DNA from: Lachnospiraceae bacterium
GTDB lineage: Bacteria > Bacillota > Clostridia > Lachnospirales > Lachnospiraceae
Reading direction: 5' to 3'
DNA: 64,000 nt
Assembly (NCBI GenBank): GCA_017482205.1
Contig: JAFUNK010000024.1
Location: 62,001-126,000, forward strand
The position numbers and the translations under genes were made by a program. The notes beneath the pieces are model-generated. The model made no database searches, was not told where the DNA came from, and saw nothing but the letters and a program-made list of their open reading frames with translations. Positions 55,087 through 64,000 of the stretch are shown one piece after another. The first letter of the stretch is position 1, and each line of letters begins with the position of its first letter.

Positions 55087-55713
55087 ATGGCAGACAAGGA
55101 AAAAGAAATTTTAGAAGAGCAGAATGAAGAGGCTGTGGGAGAAATGCCTGAAGCTGATGCTACAGAGGAAACAACAGAAACGGTTGAAGACGTTGCTACG
55201 GAAAACAATGAGACAGAACAGGCTCCCGAAGAGAAAAAAGGCTTCGGTAAGGGCAAAAAGAAAGATAAAAAGGAAGACGCTTACAAACAGAAAATTGATG
55301 AACTGGAAGACAGAGTAAAGCGTCAGATGGCAGAGTTTGAAAATTTCCGCAAACGTACTGAAAAAGAAAAAGCAGCCATGTATGAAGTGGGTGCAAAGAA
55401 TGTTATCGAAAAGATACTTCCAGTTGTGGACAATTTTGAAAGAGGCCTGGGAAGCATTCCCGAAGAAGAAAAAGGCTCCGCCTTTGCAGAGGGAATGAAT
55501 ATGATATACAAACAACTGATCGGAGAGTTGGATAAGATGGGTGTGAAACCTATCGAAGCCGTAGGCGTTGAGTTCAACCCCGACTTCCACAATGCAGTGA
55601 TGCAGGTGGAAAGTGATGAGTATGAGGCAGGATATGTTGCCCAGGAGTTACAAAAAGGATATACCTACAATGACAGTGTCGTAAGATACAGTATGGTAGC
55701 CGTCACACAGTGA
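55087..55713 (+). CDS. grpE: Nucleotide exchange factor GrpE
   Basis: 208-residue cochaperone that releases ADP from DnaK. After an acidic tail of ~65 residues (EEAVGEMPEADATEETTETV) comes the coiled coil (KQKIDELEDRVKRQMAEFEN FRKRTEKEKAAMYE, broken here) and the beta-wing domain ending NPDFHNAVMQVESDEYEAG and NDSVVRYSMVAV. Its stop codon starts the first arm of a twin-hairpin element. Confidence 0.95.
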   Translation: MADKEKEILEEQNEEAVGEMPEADATEETTETVEDVATENNETEQAPEEKKGFGKGKKKDKKEDAYKQKIDELEDRVKRQMAEFENFRKRTEKEKAAMYEVGAKNVIEKILPVVDNFERGLGSIPEEEKGSAFAEGMNMIYKQLIGELDKMGVKPIEAVGVEFNPDFHNAVMQVESDEYEAGYVAQELQKGYTYNDSVVRYSMVAVTQ

Positions 55714-55795
55714 AAAGATTCTCTAAGGTGCGAAAGTACCGCACCTAAGAAAATCTAAGTTTCACTGGGAAGAATACCCCAGAGGGTCATTCTTC
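55708..55795 (+). repeat. Twin-hairpin element 1 (grpE-dnaK gap)
   Basis: Hairpin 1 (55708-55767, 60 bp): CAGTGAAA ... TCTAAGGTGCG with CGCACCTAAGA ... TTTCACTG; includes the grpE stop. Hairpin 2 (55769-55795): GAAGAATaCCCC with GGGTcATTCTTC. No T-run follows. The element at 57710-57795 has the same layout, spacing and several identical blocks (CTCTAAGG, CCTAAGA, GAAGAAT, ATTCTTC). Confidence 0.85.
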
Positions 55796-55829
55796 ATAAA
55801 AACAGAAACCAATCAACCATTTATAATAG

Positions 55830-57709
<1,880 letters not shown>

Positions 57710-57710
<1 letters not shown>

Positions 57711-57795
57711 TGCGAAAAGAAACTCTAAGGCAGCAGGATACGCTGCCTAAGAGTTTCTATATTTCGCACCGAAGAATTGCCAAGGGCAATTCTTC
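57710..57795 (+). repeat. Twin-hairpin element 2 (dnaK-dnaJ gap)
   Basis: Hairpin 1 (57710-57769, 60 bp): GTGCGAAA ... CTCTAAGGCAGC with GCTGCCTAAGAG ... TTTCGCAC, starting on the last base of the dnaK stop. Hairpin 2 (57771-57795): GAAGAATTGCC with GGCAATTCTTC. Same geometry as the element at 55708-55795. No T-run, so read-through into dnaJ is expected. Confidence 0.85.
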
Positions 57796-57826
57796 ACAAT
57801 AAGAAAAGCGGAATGGAGAGACGATT

Positions 57827-59002
57827 ATGGCAGAACAGAAACGCGATTACTATGAAGTGCTCGGCGTAGATAAAAATGCGGATGATGCCGCATTAAAAAA
57901 AGCATACCGTGTTTTAGCCAAGAAATATCATCCGGATACCAATCCCGGCAATGCAGAGGCAGAGGCTAAATTTAAGGAAGCTTCGGAGGCATATGCTATC
58001 TTAAGTGACCCGGAGAAGAGACGCCAGTATGATCAGTTTGGTCATGCGGCATTTGACGGAGCAGGCGGTGGTGCCGGTGGATTTGATTTCAGCGGTGCAG
58101 ATTTCAGTGATATTTTTGGTGATATATTCGGCGATTTCTTTGGCGGAAGACGTAGCAGCTCTAGAAATACAGGCCCTACAAAAGGTGCCAATCTGCGTAC
58201 CAGTGTACGTCTTACTTTTGAAGAAGCGGTATTCGGTTGTGAAAAAGAAATTGAATTAACCATAAAAGAAACTTGTAAAACCTGTGGCGGTAACGGAGCA
58301 AAACCCGGCACTACACCGGAAACCTGTAGCAGATGTGGCGGTAAAGGACAGGTGGTATTTACCCAGCAGTCTTTCTTTGGAACGGTTAGAAATGTGCAGG
58401 CATGTCCCGATTGTCAGGGTAGCGGTAAAATGATTAAAGAAAAGTGTACAGATTGCCGTGGTACAGGTTATGTTCCTATGCGGAAAAGATATGTAGTTAC
58501 CATGCCGGCAGGTATTGACAACGGAGAGTATATTCGCCGTCCGGGATTGGGAGAACCCGGTACAAACGGTGGTCCCAGAGGAGATGTGCTGGTAGAGGCA
58601 ATTGTAGGCAGACATCCTATTTTCCAGCGTCAGGATTACAATATTTATTCTATGGTGCCCATGTCATTTGCAGTTGCTGCACTGGGTGGTGAAGTGGTAA
58701 TTGATACCGTAGACGGTAAGGTGATTTATGACGTGAAACCCGGTACGCAGACAGATACCAGAGTGCGGCTGAAAGGCAAGGGTGTGCCTACCAGACGGAA
58801 CCCCGAAGTGCGCGGTGACCATTATGTAACTTTAGTGGTGCAGGTTCCCGATAAGATGTCCCATGAGGCAAAGGAACTGTTAAAGAAATTTGATGCAGAA
58901 TGCGGTGATACGCTGAATGCAGCTAAAAAAGTAGCTTCCAATGAAGAACCGGAAAAAAATGATGGTAATGGAAACGGTAAGAAGAAAAAATTCTGGAAGT
59001 AA
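57827..59002 (+). CDS. dnaJ: Chaperone protein DnaJ (Hsp40)
   Basis: 391-residue type I J-protein. J domain with HPD in [13 protein letters not shown], a Gly/Phe-rich segment ([18 protein letters not shown]), and four zinc-binding repeats [24 protein letters not shown] and CTDCRGTG, then the substrate-binding C-terminal domains. Stimulates DnaK ATPase. Last gene of the heat-shock operon, closed by a terminator. Confidence 0.97.
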   Translation: MAEQKRDYYEVLGVDKNADDAALKKAYRVLAKKYHPDTNPGNAEAEAKFKEASEAYAILSDPEKRRQYDQFGHAAFDGAGGGAGGFDFSGADFSDIFGDIFGDFFGGRRSSSRNTGPTKGANLRTSVRLTFEEAVFGCEKEIELTIKETCKTCGGNGAKPGTTPETCSRCGGKGQVVFTQQSFFGTVRNVQACPDCQGSGKMIKEKCTDCRGTGYVPMRKRYVVTMPAGIDNGEYIRRPGLGEPGTNGGPRGDVLVEAIVGRHPIFQRQDYNIYSMVPMSFAVAALGGEVVIDTVDGKVIYDVKPGTQTDTRVRLKGKGVPTRRNPEVRGDHYVTLVVQVPDKMSHEAKELLKKFDAECGDTLNAAKKVASNEEPEKNDGNGNGKKKKFWK

Positions 59003-59015
59003 ATGAAAATAAGAG

Positions 59016-59062
59016 GAAAACAGTCGGTTTGTACAAACAGAGTGCAGACGGACTGTTTTTTT
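59016..59062 (+). terminator. Terminator of the hrcA-dnaJ operon
   Basis: AAAACAGTC (59017-59025) pairs with GACTGTTTT (59051-59059), with further pairing inside, and a run of T follows. Confidence 0.85.
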
Positions 59063-59204
59063 GTGTGTGAAAAATTTAGAAATGTGAAGCATGGTTTGGT
59101 TGTACAACATATATTTTTGAGCAAGATTTTGGGAGTAAAAAGTTGCCTATTTTACCAAATAGAGATATAATGAGTGGCAAATATATTATTTTAAGGAGAA
59201 TGTT

Positions 59205-59801
59205 ATGGAACAGCAAAAGATAAAAAAGGTAAATATTGTGTATGCATTATTGGTTATTTTGATACCGTTAATTATTATGATTGGATTATTGGTAGCCTCT
59301 GTTTTATGGATAGAAGGAGACGCAGGGATTGCACTGTGGTCAGTGGGCATTATTGGCGGTATTCTTTGGTTTATTATCGGGCCTGACCAGATTTATCGTA
59401 AAAAGAGAGACAAACGAATGAAAGAACTGGATGCGTCAGGCTACGTTCGTAATCACACCTTTAATGCGGACGGTTGTACTGTGGCGGTGGACGTGGCACA
59501 TGGTAAAATTGCAATGGTATTTAAGTGGAATCCTTCCAATTGTTTTGTACTGCCTGCCAACCGTATTACCAATGTATGGGTAGATGACGGTAAGATGCTG
59601 GGTGGTACCCGCAGAGTAAGTTTTCTGTTTATTGTGGATGGCGTGAAGGTCAGAGTCAATACATTTACTTCTAACCGTTCATGGGGCATGCAGAGTAATT
59701 ATGTATTGGAGGCTCTTTCCAAAGCTGATATGATGATTGAACGGTTACAGGCTGCTTATCAGACCGCACAGGCACAAGGGAACCAGTATTACGGCAATTA
59801 A
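59205..59801 (+). CDS. Two-helix membrane protein of unknown function
   Basis: 198 residues. Two adjacent membrane helices at the N-terminus (VYALLVILIPLIIMIGLLVA; IALWSVGIIGGILWFII) are followed by a soluble, probably cytoplasmic beta-rich domain of ~125 residues with a PH-like strand pattern (KIAMVFKWNPSNCFVLPANR; NVWVDDGKMLGGTRRVSFLF) and a Gln-rich end. Not recognised as a named family. Forms a pair with the next small gene (24-nt gap), then prmA. Confidence 0.7.
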   Translation: MEQQKIKKVNIVYALLVILIPLIIMIGLLVASVLWIEGDAGIALWSVGIIGGILWFIIGPDQIYRKKRDKRMKELDASGYVRNHTFNADGCTVAVDVAHGKIAMVFKWNPSNCFVLPANRITNVWVDDGKMLGGTRRVSFLFIVDGVKVRVNTFTSNRSWGMQSNYVLEALSKADMMIERLQAAYQTAQAQGNQYYGN

Positions 59802-59825
59802 AACAGATAAATCAGGGAGACACTT

Positions 59826-60182
59826 ATGGGAATATTCAGTGATTTTGGTAAACGGTTTCAGGACGACTGGTGCAAAAACTGTAAGGCACAGATGTATCCG
59901 ATGACAGAGCGTTTATATTTTATGCCTATGACGGTAGGGCATTATCAGGAACAGAAGGATCCGGTGTATTATTTTAATAAATTGCGTCCTATCAATGATG
60001 TGAGCCAGATTCCTACCGGATTTTATGCCTGCCGTATTAAAGCGTATCGTTGTAATGGATGCGGACAGAGAATTGCAGTTGTAAAGCCATTCCTGCAAGT
60101 AAGAGATTCTGTAAAGGAAGAGATAGCAGTCGTGTTCAAAAATGGAGAATTGGATGCCTTATTAGGTTTGCAGGGCTGGTAA
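59826..60182 (+). CDS. Small zinc-ribbon-like protein of unknown function
   Basis: 118 residues with two Cys pairs, WCKNCKAQ near residue 15 and RCNGCGQRI near residue 78, spaced as in a four-Cys zinc ribbon. No signal peptide. Its partner upstream is a two-helix membrane protein of unknown role; prmA follows 17 nt later. No enzymatic motif is visible. Confidence 0.7.
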   Translation: MGIFSDFGKRFQDDWCKNCKAQMYPMTERLYFMPMTVGHYQEQKDPVYYFNKLRPINDVSQIPTGFYACRIKAYRCNGCGQRIAVVKPFLQVRDSVKEEIAVVFKNGELDALLGLQGW

Positions 60183-60199
60183 AGAGAGGTAGAGATAAT

Positions 60200-61189
60200 A
60201 TGAAGTGGGTTAAATTCAGAATTAAAACAATTACAGAGGCCGAGGATATTATTATCAGCAGTTTGTACGATATAGGGTTGGAGGGCGCACAGATTGAAGA
60301 TCATATCCCTCTGACTGCATGGGAAAAGGAGCAGATGTTTGTGGATATCCTGCCTGAAGGACCGGCAGATGACGGTATTGCATACTTAAGCTTTTTTGTG
60401 GAAGAAAAAGAAGACGGAACCTTGGAAGTAAACGGAGAGTCCACTGATAAAGAAACCATACTGGCACAAGTTAAAGAAGAATTGGAAAACGTGCGTCTGT
60501 TTATGGAAATCGGGGAAGGCACCATTACGGTAGATGAAACAGAGGATATTGACTGGATTAACAATTGGAAACAGTATTTCCATCAGTTCTACATCGATGA
60601 TATTCTGGTTATCCCCTCGTGGGAAGATGTAAAGCCTGAGGACAATGAGAAGATGGTGCTCCACATAGACCCCGGTACAGCTTTTGGTACAGGTATGCAT
60701 GAAACCACCCAACTTTGTATTCGCCAGTTGAAAAAGCATGTAACTGAAGATACCGTGCTTTTAGATGTGGGTACCGGTAGCGGCATTCTGGCAATTCTTT
60801 CTCTGATGTTCGGAGCAAAGAGTGCAGTGGGAACAGACTTAGACCCCTGTGCAGTAGAAGCTGTTCGTCAGAATTGTGAAAGCAACGGCATCGATGCAGA
60901 CAAATTTAAAATGATGATTGGTAACATCATCACCGAAAAAGAAGTGCAGGATGAAGTGGGCTACGAATGTTACGATATCGTAGTGGCAAATATTCTGGCG
61001 GACGTACTGGTGCCTCTTACCCCGGTTATCGTAAACCAGTTAAAAGTAGGCGGTATCTACATCACCTCCGGCATTATTGACGATAAAGAACCCGTAGTAG
61101 CCGAAGCCATTAAAGCCGCCGGCTTAGAAATCTTAGAAACCACCTATCAGGGCGAGTGGGTCAGCATCACCGCCCGTCGTATAAAATAG
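60200..61189 (+). CDS. prmA: Ribosomal protein L11 methyltransferase
   Basis: 329-residue SAM-dependent enzyme that methylates ribosomal protein L11. Signatures: DPGTAFGTGMHETTQLC, SAM loop VLLDVGTGSGILAILSL and VVANILADVLVPL. The N-terminal substrate domain begins MKWVKFRIKTITEAEDII. ATG at 60200 follows AGAGGTAGAG; the longer frame overlaps the preceding gene. Palindromic element D separates it from rsmE, a usual prmA neighbour. Confidence 0.95.
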   Translation: MKWVKFRIKTITEAEDIIISSLYDIGLEGAQIEDHIPLTAWEKEQMFVDILPEGPADDGIAYLSFFVEEKEDGTLEVNGESTDKETILAQVKEELENVRLFMEIGEGTITVDETEDIDWINNWKQYFHQFYIDDILVIPSWEDVKPEDNEKMVLHIDPGTAFGTGMHETTQLCIRQLKKHVTEDTVLLDVGTGSGILAILSLMFGAKSAVGTDLDPCAVEAVRQNCESNGIDADKFKMMIGNIITEKEVQDEVGYECYDIVVANILADVLVPLTPVIVNQLKVGGIYITSGIIDDKEPVVAEAIKAAGLEILETTYQGEWVSITARRIK

Positions 61190-61224
61190 TATATTAGATG
61201 AGGTAGTATTTTGCTGCAATTGCA

Positions 61225-61352
61225 GGAGAATATATATATCCTAAGCAGACCGTGATAAAACGCCGGTACTTATGTGCTGTATTTTGGCACATTATGTACC
61301 GCTGCGTTTTATGTCGAACGAAAGCGTGTCTGCGTGGATATATATATTCTCC
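61225..61352. repeat. Palindromic element D (conserved core family) between prmA and rsmE
   Basis: A 128-bp inverted repeat. Outer arms GGAGAATATATATATCC (61225-61241) and GGATATATATATTCTCC (61336-61352) are perfect. The short core form at 61245-61272 reads GCAGACCGTGATAAAACG then CCGGTACTTA; the long form at 61293-61333 reads in reverse GCAGACACGCTTTCGTTC then AAAACGCAGCGGTAC. Apical stem TATGTGC/GCACATTA. Same orientation as element A. Confidence 0.85.
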
Positions 61353-61370
61353 GGAAAGAGAAGAAAAACT

Positions 61371-62111
61371 ATGTATCAATTTTTCGTAGCACCCGGTCAG
61401 ATAACTGACAAGACTGTCATAATTGAAGGCGGTGACGTCAACCATATAAAAAACGTACTCCGTATGAAACCCGGAGAGGAAATTGCAGTCAGCAACGGAC
61501 AGGACGGCAAAGAGTATCGCTGCGGTATTGTGAGTATGGAAGAAGACAGGGTGATCTGCGAACTGCGTTTTATAAAAGAGGATGGACTTGAACTTTCATC
61601 CAGAGTGCATTTGTTTCAAGGTTTACCTAAAGCGGACAAGATGGAGCTTATTATCCAAAAAGCCGTGGAACTTGGTGTGTATGAGATTATCCCTGTGGAA
61701 ACCAAACGGGCGGTGGTGAAGCTGGATGCTAAAAAGGCAAAACAGAAAACCGAACGTTGGCAGGCAATTGCCGAGGCGGCAGCCAAGCAGAGCAAACGCC
61801 GCATTGTTCCGCAGGTGCAGGAACCCATCACCTTTGGACAGGCACTGAAACAGGCAGAAGGCATGGAAGTCAAACTGATTCCCTATGAGCTGGCAGAGGG
61901 TATGGCACGGACAAAGGAGATTATTTCCAACCTGCCGAAAAATGCAGATATTGCCATATTTATCGGCCCGGAGGGCGGTTTTGAAGAGACCGAGGTTGCT
62001 AAAGCCAAGGATAGTGGCGTAGAACCGATTACGCTGGGCAAACGGATTCTTCGGACCGAGACTGCGGGATTTACCGTGATGGCATGGATAATGTATCAGT
62101 TGGAAGAATAA
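61371..62111 (+). CDS. rsmE: 16S rRNA (uracil-1498-N3)-methyltransferase
   Basis: 246-residue SPOUT-class methyltransferase for U1498 of 16S rRNA. N-terminal PUA-like part (GGDVNHIKNVLRMKPGEEI) and C-terminal knotted SAM site (IFIGPEGGFEETEV; ITLGKRILRTETA) are complete. ATG at 61371 is used; the longer frame runs through the palindrome. Follows prmA, the usual order in Firmicutes. Confidence 0.95.
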   Translation: MYQFFVAPGQITDKTVIIEGGDVNHIKNVLRMKPGEEIAVSNGQDGKEYRCGIVSMEEDRVICELRFIKEDGLELSSRVHLFQGLPKADKMELIIQKAVELGVYEIIPVETKRAVVKLDAKKAKQKTERWQAIAEAAAKQSKRRIVPQVQEPITFGQALKQAEGMEVKLIPYELAEGMARTKEIISNLPKNADIAIFIGPEGGFEETEVAKAKDSGVEPITLGKRILRTETAGFTVMAWIMYQLEE

Positions 62112-62153
62112 TCGCATATATTGTTTATAGATAGAATAAAAAGGAGAAACACG

Positions 62154-63317
62154 ATGGAAGTGTATTTGGATAACTCCGCCACAACGAGGGCATTCCCGGA
62201 AGTTGCAGAGCTGGTGACAAAAGTCATGTGTGAAGACTATGGAAATCCTTCCAGCCTCCATTTGAAAGGAGTACAGGCTGAGCGATATATCAGATATGCA
62301 AAGGAAACACTGGCAAGGCTTTTGAAGGTCAGTGAAAAAGAAATTTGTTTTACTTCAGGTGGTACGGAGTCTGACAATCTGGCGTTAATCGGTTGTGCCA
62401 TGGCAAACCGCAGGGCAGGCGGGCATTTGATAACAACCCGGATAGAACATCCGGCGATTTTGCAGACTATGCGGTATTTGGAAAGTCAGGGATTTTCGGT
62501 AACCTATCTGCCGGTAGACCACAATGGACAGATTTCTTTAGAGGATTTGCGAAGAAGTATTCGCAGGGATACGATTTTGGTGTCCATTATGCACACCAAC
62601 AATGAGATTGGAGCATTGCAGCCTATCGAAGAAGCAGGGAAACTGATTAAAAGTATCAAGCCGGATGTCTTATTCCATGTGGATGCGGTGCAGGGCTTCG
62701 GTAAGGCACGTATTTATCCTAAGAAAATGGGCATTGATTTGTTATCTGTCAGCGGGCATAAGATTCATGGACCGAAAGGTATTGGTTTTTTATATGTGGG
62801 CGAACGTGTAAAAATCCACAATATCAGTTATGGCGGCGGACAACAGAAAAATCTGCGTTCTGGTACGGAAAATGTTCCGGGTATAGCAGGGCTGGCAAAA
62901 GCAGCAGAAATGATGTATGCCCATCTGGAGGAAGATGTGGATAGACTCTATGAATTAAAGGAATATTTCATAGATGGCTTAAAACAGATAAGCGATATTT
63001 ATATCAACGGACTGACCGGCAGGGACAGTGCTCCCCATATTATCAGTGCTTCGATAAGGGGAGTCCGAAGCGAGGTGTTGCTTCATGCATTGGAAGATAA
63101 AGGGATTTATGTTTCTGCAGGAAGTGCCTGTGCTTCCAATAAGCCTCAGACCGGTGCTTCAGCCACTTTAAACGGTATTGGTTTGGATAAGGATTTGGCA
63201 GGTTCCACCATCCGTTTCAGTATGTCGGTGGAAACCACAAAAGAAGAATTGGACTATACATTAAAAGCAATGTATGATATGATTCCCATGTTGCGAAAAT
63301 ATACAAGAAAGGCGTAG
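62154..63317 (+). CDS. Cysteine desulfurase (NifS/IscS family)
   Basis: 387-residue PLP enzyme that removes sulfur from cysteine as a persulfide. Signatures: VYLDNSATTRAFPEV, FTSGGTESDNLALIG, the PLP lysine in DLLSVSGHKIHGPKGIGF, and the active Cys loop in SAGSACASNKPQTG. Directly upstream of thiI, whose sulfur it very likely supplies for 4-thiouridine in tRNA; this NifS-ThiI pairing is common in Firmicutes. AAGGAG precedes ATG. Confidence 0.93.
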   Translation: MEVYLDNSATTRAFPEVAELVTKVMCEDYGNPSSLHLKGVQAERYIRYAKETLARLLKVSEKEICFTSGGTESDNLALIGCAMANRRAGGHLITTRIEHPAILQTMRYLESQGFSVTYLPVDHNGQISLEDLRRSIRRDTILVSIMHTNNEIGALQPIEEAGKLIKSIKPDVLFHVDAVQGFGKARIYPKKMGIDLLSVSGHKIHGPKGIGFLYVGERVKIHNISYGGGQQKNLRSGTENVPGIAGLAKAAEMMYAHLEEDVDRLYELKEYFIDGLKQISDIYINGLTGRDSAPHIISASIRGVRSEVLLHALEDKGIYVSAGSACASNKPQTGASATLNGIGLDKDLAGSTIRFSMSVETTKEELDYTLKAMYDMIPMLRKYTRKA

Positions 63318-63361
63318 ATACGTCTTTTGACAGGTGCTAGGGCACAGAATAGAGGAGAACT

Positions 63362-64000
63362 ATGTTTAAAGCATTTTTGATAAAATATGCCGAAATCGGT
63401 GTAAAAGGAAAGAATAGATATTTATTTGAAGATGCACTGGTAAATCAGATAAAGTATGCGCTGAAAAAGTGTGACGGTACTTTTCAGGTGCGTAAAACCC
63501 AGGGACGTATTTATGTAGATGCATTAAGCGAATTTGATTTTGACGAAACCGTAGAGCATTTAAAAAGAGTGTTCGGTATTTCCGGTATTTGTCCGGTAGT
63601 ATATGTGGAGGACGAAGGTTTTGAAAAGCTTTGTGAGGATGTAATTTCTTATATTGATAAGGTATATCCCGACAAGAATAAGACATTCAAGGTACAGTCC
63701 AGAAGAGCACGCAAGAATTATCCCAAGGATTCCATGACCATCAATATGGATTTGGGAGAAGCCATATTAAATGCATATCCTGAAATGCACGTAGATGTGC
63801 ATGAGCCGGATATTATGTTGAATATAGAAGTTAGAGAAAAGATTTATATTTATTCCGAAACTATTCCGGGACCGGGTGGTATGCCTGTGGGCACAGGCGG
63901 TAAGGCAATGTTATTGTTGTCCGGTGGTATTGACTCCCCGGTTGCCGGTTACATGATAGCTAAGAGAGGTGTAAAACTGGATGCAGTATATTTTAATGCA
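63362..64000 (+). CDS. thiI: tRNA 4-thiouridine sulfurtransferase ThiI (3' end cut by window)
   Basis: First 213 codons of ThiI, open to the window end. N-terminal ferredoxin-like and THUMP regions (FLIKYAEIGVKGKNRYLFED; KTFKVQSRRARKNYP) are followed by the pyrophosphatase loop LLLSGGIDSPVAGYM near residue 193. It adenylates U8 of tRNA and transfers sulfur received from the cysteine desulfurase encoded 44 nt upstream. RBS AGAGGAG. Rhodanese domain, if present, lies beyond the window. Confidence 0.93.
   Translation, partial: MFKAFLIKYAEIGVKGKNRYLFEDALVNQIKYALKKCDGTFQVRKTQGRIYVDALSEFDFDETVEHLKRVFGISGICPVVYVEDEGFEKLCEDVISYIDKVYPDKNKTFKVQSRRARKNYPKDSMTINMDLGEAILNAYPEMHVDVHEPDIMLNIEVREKIYIYSETIPGPGGMPVGTGGKAMLLLSGGIDSPVAGYMIAKRGVKLDAVYFNA

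Overview
The window reads as a chromosomal segment of a Gram-positive anaerobe of the class Clostridia, most likely family Lachnospiraceae (gut or rumen). Reasons: moderate-to-low GC, strong AGGAGG-type ribosome binding sites, a CIRCE-controlled hrcA-grpE-dnaK-dnaJ operon, a uvrC-hprK-glk-murB-rapZ-whiA-crh string, LplB/YtcP-type sugar permeases with large lipoprotein binding proteins, a YesN-type AraC response regulator and DUF6465/DUF1846 proteins. This is inferred from gene content, not from a marker-gene comparison. No rRNA, tRNA, insertion sequence with a transposase, or CRISPR array was seen.

Layout. 1-12.7 kb: a plant-glycan utilisation region with two sugar permeases, a binding lipoprotein, a DUF624 membrane protein, a surface-anchored GH5 glucanase, a GH43 xylosidase/arabinofuranosidase, a convergent YesN-like regulator and a second, orphan binding lipoprotein. 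12.7-22.9 kb: housekeeping genes (exonuclease, D,D-carboxypeptidase, TrmB, thioredoxin, DUF1846, FtsH, UvrC). 23.2-30.2 kb: carbon-control and envelope genes (HprK, glucokinase, MurB, RapZ, WhiA, Crh-like protein, lipid kinase, class II aldolase).

30.3-35.4 kb: an accessory island that is the most interesting part of the window. It holds a LytTR regulator with a degenerate receiver, two small Gly/Cys-rich precursor peptides (11 and 6 cysteines, built from CGxxC pairs), a radical SAM/SPASM enzyme with a PqqD-like N-terminal recognition domain, an ABC exporter coupled to it by a TAATG overlap, and a small DUF4177 protein. It ends in a terminator and is bracketed by imperfect ~38-bp direct repeats. 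It looks like a ribosomally made, thioether- or otherwise crosslinked peptide (RiPP) system.

35.4-53.7 kb: mixed accessory and metabolic genes (VOC protein, TIM-barrel isomerase, a 1-kb noncoding stretch with a 54-bp tandem repeat, alkyltransferase-like protein, cyclophilin, HAD-GNAT fusion, aldo/keto reductase, MBOAT/SGNH acylation pair, HflK/HflC, polysaccharide deacetylase, glycerol kinase, aminotransferase, patatin, UppP). 53.9-64 kb: the heat-shock operon, then prmA-rsmE-cysteine desulfurase-thiI (the last cut by the window end).

A second theme is intergenic palindromes. Four long hairpin elements (at 13.7, 23.1, 51.2 and 61.3 kb) share a conserved asymmetric core, while their outer arms and apical stems differ at each locus but remain self-complementary. 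A different twin-hairpin element occurs immediately after both grpE and dnaK with almost identical geometry. Neither family is accounted for by ordinary terminators.
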